Source of the DNA: Pseudomonadales bacterium
GTDB lineage: Bacteria > Pseudomonadota > Gammaproteobacteria > Pseudomonadales > Porticoccaceae
DNA: 64,000 nt
Direction of reading: 5' to 3'
Assembly (NCBI GenBank): GCA_024234435.1
Contig: JACKOF010000001.1
Coordinates: 930,001-994,000, forward strand
In this document: piece after piece, positions 18,643 through 28,377 of the stretch
Numbering within the stretch: position 1 is the stretch's first letter
Layout: every line of letters begins with the position of its first letter
Notes under the pieces: model-generated
What the model was told of the DNA's origin: nothing
What the model saw: the letters and a program-made list of their open reading frames with translations, nothing else
The model's database searches: none
Translations under genes and position numbers: made by a program

Positions 18643-19194
18643 TTACGATCTGGTGCTGTGTGAATGACGTTGACGCGATAGCAGTTTTGCAGCGCCGATT
18701 AATCGGCGAATGGCTTTGAACAGCTGGGCGCAGATAGTCAAAAACAGCAATGGCACGATACCGCAGGCCATGCCGAGAATGATGGATACCTGGTTTAACA
18801 CGACGGTGTGGGTAAAGTGTGTCCAGACTTCTTGCTGTATGTCGGCAAGCGGTTCGATCAGAGCATAATAATAGGGGCTGTAAGCCGTCTGATTAAAGCG
18901 CGCCAGTGCTTGTACCAATGTCGCGCGGCGTTGATAGAGCTGCTGGATATTGTGGCCGCCGGCATTGAATACCGGGTCCGGGCTATTCAGGTAATGTGTG
19001 ATCAGTTCTTCCAGGCTGCCGCTGAAGTATTTGTCGGCATCATTTTGAAACGCGTTAAGACTTAATTCAGACTCGCTGAGGTGGGCAATCAGGCTCTTAT
19101 GGTACTGATCGACGAATGCTGGCACCTGCAGCCCGGCAAGCAAGCAGGCACTGAAAAGCATTAGCCTGAAATATTCAGTCAGCTTGGACGCCAT
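18643..19194 (-). CDS. DUF2937 family membrane protein
   Basis: The 183-residue product has an N-terminal helix (about residues 8-26), a periplasmic central region with LPAFVDQYHKSL-like features of DUF2937, and a second helix near residues 130-157. It is followed by a basic tail rich in Arg and His. The function is unknown. It is the middle gene of three minus-strand genes (phosphatase-like, DUF2937, DUF1761). Confidence 0.7.
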   Translation of the reverse strand: MASKLTEYFRLMLFSACLLAGLQVPAFVDQYHKSLIAHLSESELSLNAFQNDADKYFSGSLEELITHYLNSPDPVFNAGGHNIQQLYQRRATLVQALARFNQTAYSPYYYALIEPLADIQQEVWTHFTHTVVLNQVSIILGMACGIVPLLFLTICAQLFKAIRRLIGAAKLLSRQRHSHSTRS

Positions 19195-19236
19195 GAAAGT
19201 TGCCGGTTTCCGGTTCTGGAGCGAGATGACGGGTTG

Positions 19237-19698
19237 TTAGTCATTGGCATGTTCAATTTCGTCGAGGCTGAGGCACATAAGTTCTTTCCAGGCGTCGCTC
19301 ATAGTCGATTGCCATTGCTCGAGTAAAGGTGAGGTGGCCTGTTTGCTGTCCATGTGGTTTTTTAATGTCAGATACTTGTAAGTGAAGGCTGAGGCTCTGG
19401 CGTTGACGACACAGTGAATGAATACCTTTTCCCCTTTAAGGCCGTCCATGACGCCAAAAAACTGCTTTACCTGTTTTGCAGTAGGTGCATTAAAAGGAAC
19501 CGGGATATGAAAATAGGACATCCCCCTGGAGCAAACGATACTTCCCTCATCAGCAATCGCATTTTCGGAATTATGCATGGCCAGGTTGATAACGGCGCTA
19601 AATCCGGCATCAGCGATCTGGGAAATCTGATCGGTAGTCGGTTGCCCAGCCGTGCAGATGTCGGCTGTTGGCTGATGAAGGTTGGGGAGTTTATCCAT
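19237..19698 (-). CDS. Protein tyrosine phosphatase-like family protein
   Basis: The 153-residue product resembles bacterial dual-specificity phosphatase-like proteins related to the DUF442/beta-lactamase-hydrolase-like group, with AGQPTTDQISQIADAGF at the start and HCVVNARASAF as the phosphate loop. Cys and Arg are separated by four residues here, not five as in classical PTP loops. I recall the same spacing in this subfamily. The ATG at 19698 has AGAGG eight bases upstream and is preferred to the TTG at 19734. The substrate is unknown. Confidence 0.75.
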   Translation of the reverse strand: MDKLPNLHQPTADICTAGQPTTDQISQIADAGFSAVINLAMHNSENAIADEGSIVCSRGMSYFHIPVPFNAPTAKQVKQFFGVMDGLKGEKVFIHCVVNARASAFTYKYLTLKNHMDSKQATSPLLEQWQSTMSDAWKELMCLSLDEIEHAND

Positions 19699-19882
19699 GC
19701 GGATGACCTCTTGAGTGGTTAACGGGGAGGGCAATGCAATCGAAAAGCCCGGTAGTTGTTATTTATAAATGGGCGATGGCCCGATAGCCAGAATGCTGTG
19801 GCAATCAATACTAGATGATTTTGCGAGTAGATGAAAAGGATGAATAATTAATTTTGAGTACATAACAGGGAGTCGTTATGCG

Positions 19883-20593
19883 TCAGAGATCAAATTCAAG
19901 TAACTGCAGATCGCTGTTGGCTGTATCGACCAGCCAGCCTGTTTTATGCCAGTCACCCAGCGCAATGCGTTCGCCATTGCTATGCTGGTGTCGGGCAGGG
20001 CGGTGGGTATGCCCGTGGATCATGGTATTCACATGATATTGCGCGAACATGCGTTCCACTTCGGCGGGTGTTACGTCCATGATGTTATCTGCCTTGTTGG
20101 TGTTGGCTGCCATGCTTTTGGCGCGCCAGTCGGCGGCCATTTGTTGTCTTTTTTTCAGCGGCAGGCGTCGGACAAACCACTTGAACAGAGGGTTGCGGGC
20201 CTTGCGACGGAACTTCTGATAGTCTACATCGTCCAGACACAGGGTGTCGCCGTGAAGCAGCAGCACTCGCTTTTCATTAAGGGTGACGACAGCATGTTCC
20301 GGCAGTAAAGTGGCCCCCGTTTCGCGCGCAAACTGTTTGCCAACCATGAAATCCCGGTTGCCGTGCTGAAAATACAGGCGGGTGCCGGTGTCGCTGAGTA
20401 TTTTCAGTTTTTCGATAACGTCTCTGGAAAGCGGGGATGGATCGTCATCGCCTATCCATGCCTCAAAAAGATCACCGAGAATGTAAAGCGCAGCGGCTGT
20501 GCTGGCTTGTGTTTGCAGAAATTGAAAGAACGCCCGGGTGATATCCGGGCGCTCAGGGGATAGATGCAAGTCCGAAATAAGCAGCGCTCTCAT
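19883..20593 (-). CDS. lpxH: UDP-2,3-diacylglucosamine diphosphatase
   Basis: LpxH hydrolyses UDP-2,3-diacylglucosamine to lipid X in lipid A synthesis, at the membrane surface. The 236-residue protein has the calcineurin-like metal ligands in order: LLISDLHLSP, GDLFEAWIGDD, GNRDFMVG, LLHGDTLCLDD and IHGHTHRP. The ATG at 20593 gives the standard N-terminus MRALLISDLHL. The gene lies 42 bases after ppiB on the same strand, as in many proteobacteria. Confidence 0.94.
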   Translation of the reverse strand: MRALLISDLHLSPERPDITRAFFQFLQTQASTAAALYILGDLFEAWIGDDDPSPLSRDVIEKLKILSDTGTRLYFQHGNRDFMVGKQFARETGATLLPEHAVVTLNEKRVLLLHGDTLCLDDVDYQKFRRKARNPLFKWFVRRLPLKKRQQMAADWRAKSMAANTNKADNIMDVTPAEVERMFAQYHVNTMIHGHTHRPARHQHSNGERIALGDWHKTGWLVDTANSDLQLLEFDL

Positions 20594-20634
20594 GAGCTTA
20601 TGCAAGCACCGCTAACCGGTTTGTACACAAGCAC

Positions 20635-21144
20635 TTATTTCCCGGCATAGCTTTCGCTGATAGTTACATCGAGAATTTCAACCGGTTCAACGGGAACATC
20701 CTGATGAAAACCGCTGTTGCCTGTTTGAACCTGTTTTATTTTTTCAACCACGTCCATTCCTTCCGCCACTTTGCCGAACACGGCGTAGCCCCAGCCCTGT
20801 GGGGTTTTACCACTGTGGTTCAGAAAGCCGTTGTTGGAAACGTTAATGAAAAACTGTGAACTGGCGGAATGCGGATCGTTAGTGCGTGCCATGGCAAGAG
20901 TGCCGGTGTCGTTGCTCAGACCGTTGTCGGCTTCGTTAATGATAGGCTCTTTGGTGTTTTTCTGCTCCATGTTGGCAGTAAAACCGCCACCCTGAACCAT
21001 AAACCCATCAATCACGCGATGGAAAATCGTGTTGTTGTAAAAACCGTCACGGCAGTATTGGAGGAAGTTAGCCGCTGAAACAGGGGCCTTTTCAAAATCG
21101 AGTTCGACATTAATGTCACCAAAGTTTGTTTTTAATGTAATCAT
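20635..21144 (-). CDS. ppiB: Cyclophilin-type peptidyl-prolyl isomerase
   Basis: The 169-residue cytoplasmic cyclophilin catalyses proline cis-trans isomerisation. FHRVIDGFMVQGGG contains the catalytic Arg, and SQFFINVSNNGFL and GYAVFGKVAEGMDVV are further cyclophilin motifs. It has no signal peptide, so it is PpiB-like and not the periplasmic PpiA. It forms a pair with lpxH and is divergent from glnS. Confidence 0.93.
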   Translation of the reverse strand: MITLKTNFGDINVELDFEKAPVSAANFLQYCRDGFYNNTIFHRVIDGFMVQGGGFTANMEQKNTKEPIINEADNGLSNDTGTLAMARTNDPHSASSQFFINVSNNGFLNHSGKTPQGWGYAVFGKVAEGMDVVEKIKQVQTGNSGFHQDVPVEPVEILDVTISESYAGK

Positions 21145-21358
21145 GAATAACGCTGTCCGTCAGTTTAGGTTGGAGTCAAAGAAAGCGTAATGGTACGGGT
21201 TTCGGTGACTAATTTGAACTGTCAGTCAGGGTTTTAAGCGATTGGGTGTGTTTTCATAAAACGCTATTTATACCGCTGCAGCTGAAGGCTATAATCCCCA
21301 TCCTTTTACTTCGCAACAAAATAAGCGCCATAAGCGCCAGCAACGGCAGAAGAATTCT

Positions 21359-23020
21359 ATGACCGATGAAACAACACCTCTGAATTTTATTCAGCAGGTT
21401 ATCAAGCAGGATTTGTCTGACGGAAATGTCAGCAAGGTTGTCACGCGCTTTCCTCCGGAACCCAATGGTTATCTGCATATCGGGCATGCCAAATCTATCT
21501 GCCTGAATTTTGGCCTGGCAGAGCAGTACGGTGGTGAATGCAACTTGCGATTTGATGATACCAATCCTGAAAAAGAAGAGGATGAGTATGTTCGGGCGAT
21601 CATTGACGACGTAAAATGGCTCGGCTTTCAATGGGCGGGGGAAGTTCGCTATGCCTCTGATTATTTTGCTCAATTGTATGACTGGGCGCAGTATTTGATT
21701 CGCGAAGGGAAGGCTTATGTTTGCGAATTAAGTGCAGAGCAGATGCGTGAATACCGCGGCACCCTGAAAGAGCCGGGCCGAAACAGCCCCTGGCGTGATA
21801 GGCCTGTGGAAGAGAGCCTCGGCCTGCTTGAAAAGATGCGCTGTGGTGAAGTTGATGAAGGCCTGATGACCTTGCGGGCAAAAGTCGATATGTCCTCGGC
21901 AAACATCAATATGCGTGATCCCGTTTTGTATCGGGTGCGCAAGAAATCCCATCATCGAACCGGAAATCAGTGGAATATTTACCCTTCCTATGATTTCGCA
22001 CATGGTCAGGAAGACGCGATTGAGGGTGTAACACACTCCATTTGCACACTGGAATTTGCGGATCACCGGCCCCTTTATGACTGGTTTATTGAAAACCTGC
22101 CTGTGCCGCACCGGCCACGACAGTATGAGTTTGGCCGTTTGAATATCAATTACTGGGTTACCAGCAAGCGCAAACTCAAGCAGCTGGTAGACGAGGGCTA
22201 CGTTGAAGGCTGGAACGATCCGCGCCTGCCGACCATATCCGGTTTGCGGCGCAGAGGTGTTCCCGCTGCGGCGATCCGCCACTTCTGCGATAGCCTGGCG
22301 GTAGCCAAGACTGACGGTGTGGTGGATATGGCCCAACTTGAGCACTTTATTCGTGACGAGCTGAACCAGCATGCGCCGCGTGCCATGGTTGTGCTCAATC
22401 CGGTCAAGGTGATTATTGGTAATGTACCGGAAAATACACACGAAACAATTGCGGCACCGCTGCATCCGGATCGTGATATGGGGAGTCGCGAGCTGGTGTT
22501 CAGTCGGGAAATTTTTATTGATGCCGATGATTTCAAAGAAGAATACAGCAAACAGTTTCGCAAAAAACTCAGCCCCGGCAAGCGCATCAGATTGCGCAAT
22601 GGTTACGTGATTGAAGCCGACGATTATTTGAAAAACGAGCAGGGGGAAATCGTGCAGATCAACGCCAGCCTGATAGCGGACACCCTGGGTAAGGATCCGG
22701 CGGATGACATCAAGCCCAAAGGTGTTGTGCACTGGGTATCAGCCGTATCTGGGGTGGCATGCGACGTGCGACTGTATGACCGATTGTTCACTGACCCTGC
22801 TCCGGATGCAGGGGATAAAAACTTTCTTGATGCGATTAACCCGCAATCACTCCAGGTGCTCACCGGCTGTATTGCCGAGCCAGCATTGCTGTCGGCGACG
22901 GTGGGCGAAACATTTCAGTTCGAGCGGGAAGGCTACTTTTGTCTCGATAATAGGGATGCTTCGGGAAAGCCGATATTCAATCGTACGATTGGCCTGAGAG
23001 ACAGTTGGAAAGCAGAATGA
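21359..23020 (+). CDS. glnS: Glutaminyl-tRNA synthetase
   Basis: This 553-residue class I synthetase charges tRNA-Gln directly. It has the HIGH motif in PPEPNGYLHIGHAKS, the KMSKS-like VTSKRKL, and the C-terminal anticodon-binding barrel domains. Length and motifs match the gammaproteobacterial enzyme. It is followed 59 bases later by cysS on the same strand. A long minus-strand frame inside it is only a shadow. Confidence 0.97.
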   Translation: MTDETTPLNFIQQVIKQDLSDGNVSKVVTRFPPEPNGYLHIGHAKSICLNFGLAEQYGGECNLRFDDTNPEKEEDEYVRAIIDDVKWLGFQWAGEVRYASDYFAQLYDWAQYLIREGKAYVCELSAEQMREYRGTLKEPGRNSPWRDRPVEESLGLLEKMRCGEVDEGLMTLRAKVDMSSANINMRDPVLYRVRKKSHHRTGNQWNIYPSYDFAHGQEDAIEGVTHSICTLEFADHRPLYDWFIENLPVPHRPRQYEFGRLNINYWVTSKRKLKQLVDEGYVEGWNDPRLPTISGLRRRGVPAAAIRHFCDSLAVAKTDGVVDMAQLEHFIRDELNQHAPRAMVVLNPVKVIIGNVPENTHETIAAPLHPDRDMGSRELVFSREIFIDADDFKEEYSKQFRKKLSPGKRIRLRNGYVIEADDYLKNEQGEIVQINASLIADTLGKDPADDIKPKGVVHWVSAVSGVACDVRLYDRLFTDPAPDAGDKNFLDAINPQSLQVLTGCIAEPALLSATVGETFQFEREGYFCLDNRDASGKPIFNRTIGLRDSWKAE

Positions 23021-23079
23021 CGGTTAACAGCCACTGACTGCAAATTAACTGATTTTAAACAAACAGAAAGCAGCCACGA

Positions 23080-24483
23080 ATGATGACGACACTGCAAATC
23101 TACAACACGCTAACACGTAGCAAAGAACCGTTTTCACCCATCAAACCGGGCAGGATTGGCATCTATGTGTGCGGGATTACGGTATATGATTATTGTCACA
23201 TCGGGCATGCCCGCGTGCTGGTGGCGTTTGATGTGATAACCCGATTTCTGCGTTCACAGGGCTGGGATGTCAACTACATTCGCAATATTACCGACATTGA
23301 CGACAAGATTCTCAACCGGGCGCGTGAAAATGCAGAGCCTTACACGGAGCTGACTGAGCGCATGATTGCCGCGATGCATGAAGATGAGGCCGAGTTGGGT
23401 ATTTTGCCACCGGACCAGGAGCCGCGGGCGACAGCGCACATGGACGCTATTCTCGACATGATCCGGATTCTGGTCGATAACCATTACGCTTACCCTGCTG
23501 AAAATGGTGATGTTTACTACCGCGTTAGCCGATTTGCCGAATACGGCAGGCTCAGTAACCGCAACCCTGACGACCTGCTAGCCGGTGCGCGGGTTGAAAT
23601 TGATGAACACAAGGAAGACCCGCGTGATTTTGCTCTCTGGAAAGGTGTCGGAGATGATGAAGTCAGCTGGCAGTCTCCCTGGGGTAAAGGGCGGCCAGGT
23701 TGGCATATTGAATGTTCAGCCATGTCCACCTGCTGTCTGGGTGACACCTTTGATATTCACGGTGGCGGGCCGGATTTACCGTTTCCTCACCATGAGAACG
23801 AAATTGCCCAAAGCGAGGCCGCTACCGGTAAGAAATATGTTAATACCTGGATGCACGCAGGTGCGGTGCGTGTGGATAACGAAAAAATGTCCAAATCGCT
23901 GGGTAACTTTTTCACTATTCGCGAGGTGCTTAAGAAGTACCATCCGGAAGTGGTGCGTTACTTCCTGCTTTCGAGTCATTATCGCAGCCCGATCAATTAT
24001 TCGGAGAGCAGTCTGGTAGAGGCTCGAGGGGGGCTGGATCGCTTCTATTCCGCATTGCGGCCTTTTGTGGATGTGCCTGCAGCCGGTCTGGATAGCCTGC
24101 TCAAGTCCGATTATTACCAGCGTTTCGTAGCGGCCATGAATGATGATTTCAACACACCGGAAGCGCTGGCTGTCATGTACAACCTTGTGCGTGAGCTGAA
24201 TACCGTGGCGAAAATCGATATAACGGCAGCCAGCTTGCTAGCTGCCCAGCTGAAGGGTATGGCTGGTATCTTCGGTATTCTCGGTGACAACCCGGAAGCA
24301 TTTTTACAGGCACGGGGAGAGTCGGGTCTTAGTGCGGAGCGAATTGAAGCACTGATTGTTGAGCGGATTGCCGCCAAAAAAGGCAGGGATTTTTCCCGCG
24401 CAGATCAAATTCGTGATGATTTGGCTGCACAAGGGGTTATTCTTGAAGACTCCCGCGAGGGCACCAGCTGGCGCAGGGAATAG
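23080..24483 (+). CDS. cysS: Cysteinyl-tRNA synthetase
   Basis: This 467-residue class I synthetase has the zinc site (CGITVYD, HIECSAMS, FPHHENE), HIGH in YCHIGHARV, and KMSKS in EKMSKSLGNF. It ends with the DALR-type helical anticodon domain. Two ATG codons in tandem occur at the start; the first is used here. The glnS-cysS order is common in gammaproteobacteria. Confidence 0.97.
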   Translation: MMTTLQIYNTLTRSKEPFSPIKPGRIGIYVCGITVYDYCHIGHARVLVAFDVITRFLRSQGWDVNYIRNITDIDDKILNRARENAEPYTELTERMIAAMHEDEAELGILPPDQEPRATAHMDAILDMIRILVDNHYAYPAENGDVYYRVSRFAEYGRLSNRNPDDLLAGARVEIDEHKEDPRDFALWKGVGDDEVSWQSPWGKGRPGWHIECSAMSTCCLGDTFDIHGGGPDLPFPHHENEIAQSEAATGKKYVNTWMHAGAVRVDNEKMSKSLGNFFTIREVLKKYHPEVVRYFLLSSHYRSPINYSESSLVEARGGLDRFYSALRPFVDVPAAGLDSLLKSDYYQRFVAAMNDDFNTPEALAVMYNLVRELNTVAKIDITAASLLAAQLKGMAGIFGILGDNPEAFLQARGESGLSAERIEALIVERIAAKKGRDFSRADQIRDDLAAQGVILEDSREGTSWRRE

Positions 24484-24568
24484 CCGGAATAGGGCTGAGT
24501 CGGTAGGGTAGTCGGAGTCTTGACAAAAGGGCTATCGCAAATTTCATCGAATGTGCTAGCCTGTGAGG

Positions 24569-26008
24569 ATGTCTAATTATTATTTAATTGTTGATCAGGG
24601 TGGCCACAATACCCGTGCGCTGGTTTTTAACGCTGCCGGTGAGGCGGTAGCAGATGCCCGTTGTGATGTGGCCACTCAATGCCCTGCTGATGGCTTTGTC
24701 GAACAAGACCCTGCGGAAATGGTGACTTCTCTGCGGACAGTTTGTGACGGTATTGCCCGCCAGTTGGGTAACGATGTCAGCAAGATTGTTTCTGCTGCAC
24801 TGGTTACACAACGATCAAGTCTGGTTTGCTGGGATAAAACCAGTGGCGAGGCGCTTACACCGGTGTTGAGTTGGCAGGATGTGCGGGCCGAGGACTCTCA
24901 AGAGCTTGCTGCTCTGGAAGCCGAAGAGCTGACCATTACTACTGGTTTGCGTCCCAGTCCACATTATGGCGCCAGTAAAATCCGCTGGTGCCTTGATAAT
25001 GTGCCCGAGGTTCAACAAGCACTGTTGGAAGAGAGATTGGTGTGTGGGCCAATGGCCTGTTTTCTGCTTTATCATCTCAATGGTGGCCAGCAGCTTGCGG
25101 TAGATCCGGCCAACGCTTCTCGCACGTTGTTGTGGAATATTCGCCTTGGAGACTGGGACAGTAAACTGCTGGAGCATTTTGGCATTCCTGCCCAGGTTTT
25201 ACCGCCGCTGAAACCGTCGTTGTCCGATTACGGCGAGCTGGATATTGGTGAGATTAAAGTACCGATTCAATTGCTGAATGGCGATCAGTGCGCTGCATTC
25301 TATGGACGGGGTGGTATGCAAGAAGGTACGGTCTATATCAATGCCGGAACAGGCGCTTTTATCGCAACCCCCTGGCCTGAAGACAAGTTTCCTCCCTCGA
25401 ATTTACTGAAAACCCTGGTGCTTGATGACGGTAATACCCGCAGTTTTGTGGCGGAAGGTACTGTCAATGGGGCAGGCAGCGCTCTGGATTGGGCGGCCAA
25501 ACAGCTGCAACTGAATGGTCTGGGTGAGCTGGACAACTGGTGTCAGAGTGAGATGTCGCCACCGTTGTTTTTGAACGGGGTGGGCGGTCTCGGCGCACCG
25601 TTTTGGCGTTCCCAGTTTCGCTCCGAGTTTATTGGCGGTGTATCAGCGGCCTCGCGAATGGTTGCGGTGCTTGAGAGTATTGTGTTTTTACTGAAAATCA
25701 ATCTGGATCTATTGCATTCGGGTGACACTGAGCTCACACATATTGTACTCGGTGGCGGGGTTGGCAGCTCAAGTTATTTTTGCCAGAAACTGTCTTCATT
25801 ATCAGGGCTCCCGGTATTCAGGCCAAAAGAGGTCGAGCTGACTTCCCGAGGCGCTGCCTATCTGCTGGCGGGTCAACCTGAAGGCTGGCATCAGCAGCGA
25901 GGGCAAAAATTTGAGCCCCGCTCAGATCGGGGGCTGGAAGAGCGTTATCGCCACTGGCGTACGGCAATTGCAGAGAGGATCGACGACGACGGCTTGTTCA
26001 GAAGCTGA
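24569..26008 (+). CDS. FGGY-family carbohydrate kinase, glycerol-kinase-like
   Basis: The 479-residue product has the two-lobed FGGY layout: LIVDQGGHNTRALVF as phosphate loop near the start, VSAALVTQRSS and PVLSWQDVRA like glycerol kinase, then INAGTGAFIATPW and HIVLGGGVGSS in the ATP lobe. The loop reads DQGGHNTRA where glycerol kinase has DQGTTSTRA, so the natural substrate may not be glycerol. The ATG at 24569 follows GAGG directly; an upstream GTG at 24563 is possible. It is convergent with a glycerophosphodiesterase gene, a hint at glycerol-phosphate metabolism. Confidence 0.82.
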   Translation: MSNYYLIVDQGGHNTRALVFNAAGEAVADARCDVATQCPADGFVEQDPAEMVTSLRTVCDGIARQLGNDVSKIVSAALVTQRSSLVCWDKTSGEALTPVLSWQDVRAEDSQELAALEAEELTITTGLRPSPHYGASKIRWCLDNVPEVQQALLEERLVCGPMACFLLYHLNGGQQLAVDPANASRTLLWNIRLGDWDSKLLEHFGIPAQVLPPLKPSLSDYGELDIGEIKVPIQLLNGDQCAAFYGRGGMQEGTVYINAGTGAFIATPWPEDKFPPSNLLKTLVLDDGNTRSFVAEGTVNGAGSALDWAAKQLQLNGLGELDNWCQSEMSPPLFLNGVGGLGAPFWRSQFRSEFIGGVSAASRMVAVLESIVFLLKINLDLLHSGDTELTHIVLGGGVGSSSYFCQKLSSLSGLPVFRPKEVELTSRGAAYLLAGQPEGWHQQRGQKFEPRSDRGLEERYRHWRTAIAERIDDDGLFRS

Positions 26009-26036
26009 GAGACGGTTTTATCCCTCGTAATGAATG

Positions 26037-26777
26037 CTATAAGGCCCGATGAGCCAGATTGTCGATCATGCCGCCGATATCGAAAGTCTCTATCATGTCA
26101 GCGCCGCGCTCAAACCATTGAATGGCATGTACAGGGTCTTCAATTTCGTAAATGACAGTTGTGCTTTCAATATCATCCAGTGAGGCACCTTGCGGTATTT
26201 TATCTGTGTCGATAAAAATGAATGGTGGTTTTATCTCGCTAATATAACCACTGTCGAGCTGTGACCATTCCTTGAGTACCAGGCCAAGGCGAGGGTATTG
26301 CTGATGGCTGGCGTATTGTACAAATGCGTCATCAAAACTGATCAGGACACATTGGTCGATAACGGGCTCAAGGCAGGACATTACCACTTCATAAGCCTTT
26401 TCCATACCCAGCATTGCAACGCCTGCCTGTTTTAGTTCGATGAATGCGCTGACGTGGGGATGGTCCGCCAATAGCGCCACCAGCGTCTTCAGGGGCGTGA
26501 TGGAATTATCGATGAATTGCTGCCCCAACCTTTTGGGTTCATAGGCTGGCAGAGCGATTAACTCGGACAGTGTCAGGCTATGGAGAAAGCCCTCTGCGCC
26601 ACTGACACGCTGTAAGGTTAGGTCATGATACAGCACGGGTTGGCAGTCTGCGCTGAACAGAATGTCTGTTTCTATAAAGTGAGCGCCAGCTTCAATTGCC
26701 TTCCGATGCGCCAGAAGCGTATTTTCCGGGTAGCATTTTTGAAAACCCCGGTGGGCTACCAGCCGGTCTTGTAGCAT
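26037..26777 (-). CDS. Glycerophosphodiester phosphodiesterase
   Basis: The 246-residue GDPD TIM barrel has VAHRGFQKCYPENTL near the start with the catalytic His and Glu, ETDILFSADCQPVLYHD with the metal Glu/Asp and second His, and AFIELKQ. It would release sn-glycerol-3-phosphate from lipid head groups. No signal peptide is present, so it is cytoplasmic and UgpQ-like. The ATG at 26777 has GAGGA seven bases upstream. It lies 40 bases after a GAPDH gene on the same strand. Confidence 0.88.
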   Translation of the reverse strand: MLQDRLVAHRGFQKCYPENTLLAHRKAIEAGAHFIETDILFSADCQPVLYHDLTLQRVSGAEGFLHSLTLSELIALPAYEPKRLGQQFIDNSITPLKTLVALLADHPHVSAFIELKQAGVAMLGMEKAYEVVMSCLEPVIDQCVLISFDDAFVQYASHQQYPRLGLVLKEWSQLDSGYISEIKPPFIFIDTDKIPQGASLDDIESTTVIYEIEDPVHAIQWFERGADMIETFDIGGMIDNLAHRAL

Positions 26778-26817
26778 TGAACTGTCCTCTTTCAAATAAG
26801 CAAAATCGGGTGTTTAT

Positions 26818-27858
26818 TTAACGGGTTGTTTGGGCGAGGTGCATCGCTATATCAAGCATGCGATTGGCAAACCCCCATTCATTATCGTACCAGGCCATCA
26901 CCCGGGCCTGCCCGCAGTGCTGTTTATCCGGTATGCCGGTGTTGATGTTCTGGTAACTGGTTTGCACACCATCAACGGTACACGAAGCGGGGTCATGATT
27001 GTAGTCAGCGGAAACCAAAGGCTCTTCAGAATAGTTCAGAATACCTTTCAGGTGTTGCTCTGAAGCCAGCTTGAGGTAATGGTTTATGGCTTCTTTTGAC
27101 GTCTTTTGTTCAGGCACAAAGTGAAAGTCTGTCAGCGAAACATTGGGTGTTGGCACACGCACAGCTATACCGGTGACCCTGCCTGCCAGCTCTGGCAGTA
27201 CCTGTTCCAGCGCAGCTGCAGCACCGGTTTTTGTGGGTATCATTGACAGTGCGGCTGCCCGGCTGCGGTAGGGGTCTCCGTGCGGCTGGTCCAGTAGATG
27301 CTGATCATTTGTGTAGGAGTGGACTGTGGTAAATGCGCCAGTGGCAATACCAATGTTGTCGTTCAGCACCTGCAGCAGGGGTGCTATACAGTTGGTTGTG
27401 CATGATGCATTGGAAATAATCCGGTGTTGCTCTGCCAGCTGATGGTGGTTAACGCCGTATACCACGGTGATATCCGCGTCAGGTACCGGGTGGCTCACCA
27501 GAACACGGTCGGCACCGGCTTCCAGATGCGGGCTAATATCGTTTCTTGTGCGTGAAGCCCCTGAACACTCGAGCAGCATGTCAACTGACAGTTCCGACCA
27601 GGGCAGAGACGCCGGTTGGAGGGTGTTCAATAGTTGTATGGCTTGCCCGTTGATAACCAGGTAACCATCCTGTAGTTCAACCGTTCCGTTGAAGTGGCCA
27701 TGGGTTGAGTCGTTTCGGGTAAGATGGGCAAGTATCGAGGCATCAGCGGTGTCATTGATGGCAACGATCTGCAATGTGTCGTTTAACTTGCGTTCGCAGT
27801 AGGCTCGAAGTATACATCTGCCAATCCTGCCAAACCCGTTAATAGCAATTTTATACAT
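26818..27858 (-). CDS. Glyceraldehyde-3-phosphate / erythrose-4-phosphate dehydrogenase
   Basis: This 346-residue GAPDH-family enzyme has the NAD fold YKIAINGFGRIGRC, the active-site SNASCTTNCIAPLL and HSYTNDQHLLDQPH. The latter is typical of the Gap/Epd branch. Whether it uses glyceraldehyde-3-phosphate or erythrose-4-phosphate cannot be told by eye. The ATG at 27858 has GGAG six bases upstream and gives the standard N-terminus, so the longer frame up to 27951 is not the real start. Confidence 0.9.
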   Translation of the reverse strand: MYKIAINGFGRIGRCILRAYCERKLNDTLQIVAINDTADASILAHLTRNDSTHGHFNGTVELQDGYLVINGQAIQLLNTLQPASLPWSELSVDMLLECSGASRTRNDISPHLEAGADRVLVSHPVPDADITVVYGVNHHQLAEQHRIISNASCTTNCIAPLLQVLNDNIGIATGAFTTVHSYTNDQHLLDQPHGDPYRSRAAALSMIPTKTGAAAALEQVLPELAGRVTGIAVRVPTPNVSLTDFHFVPEQKTSKEAINHYLKLASEQHLKGILNYSEEPLVSADYNHDPASCTVDGVQTSYQNINTGIPDKQHCGQARVMAWYDNEWGFANRMLDIAMHLAQTTR

Positions 27859-28003
27859 GGCGAACTCCGGGGACTGAATACTTTGCCGGGCGGCTCTTTG
27901 ACTGTACAACAAAGCCAACGGTTGAAAAAGATTAATTGTTGTATTCATCATCTACCGCAATGCTTTTTCGGGGTAATTAAATAACCGGTTACCGGATTTT
28001 CGA

Positions 28004-28032
28004 TTGACGATCCGTATCCTCGCCAGTATCAT
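28004..28032 (+). promoter_or_regulatory. Promoter of the tRNA-Pro-Arg-His operon
   Basis: TTGACG (28004-28009) and TATCAT (28027-28032) are exactly 17 bases apart, and the first tRNA begins 35 bases later. A strong sigma70 promoter in this position is expected for a tRNA operon. Confidence 0.7.
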
Positions 28033-28066
28033 GCCCACCACTCGAAATGAGGTCGATGTAACAAGT

Positions 28067-28143
28067 CGGGGATTAGCGCAGTCTGGTAGCGCGCCTGCTT
28101 TGGGAGCAGGATGTCGGGGGTTCAAATCCCTCATCCCCGACCA
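28067..28143 (+). tRNA. tRNA-Pro(TGG)
   Basis: A 77-base cloverleaf. Acceptor CGGGGAT pairs with ATCCCCG, the anticodon loop TTTGGGA reads TGG, and CCA is encoded. It is the first of three tRNAs in one operon. Confidence 0.95.
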
Positions 28144-28232
28144 CTTCATTCGAGCGAGTAGTGCCGTGACCTTTATCATCTAGTAAAGGCCTCAAAAGGC
28201 AGTGTTTCGGTGGTTTTGACGGCGAGTGCTGT

Positions 28233-28309
<77 letters not shown>

Positions 28310-28377
28310 ATCACGGGCTATTCTTTAATCGTAGTATGCATGTAAGCAAGTATGGTCATGCCCGAATGACCGGCAGT

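Noticed and set aside
21728..22732. Long minus-strand frame of 334 codons inside glnS
   Set aside because: It is fully within a well-supported synthetase gene and has no recognisable motif.
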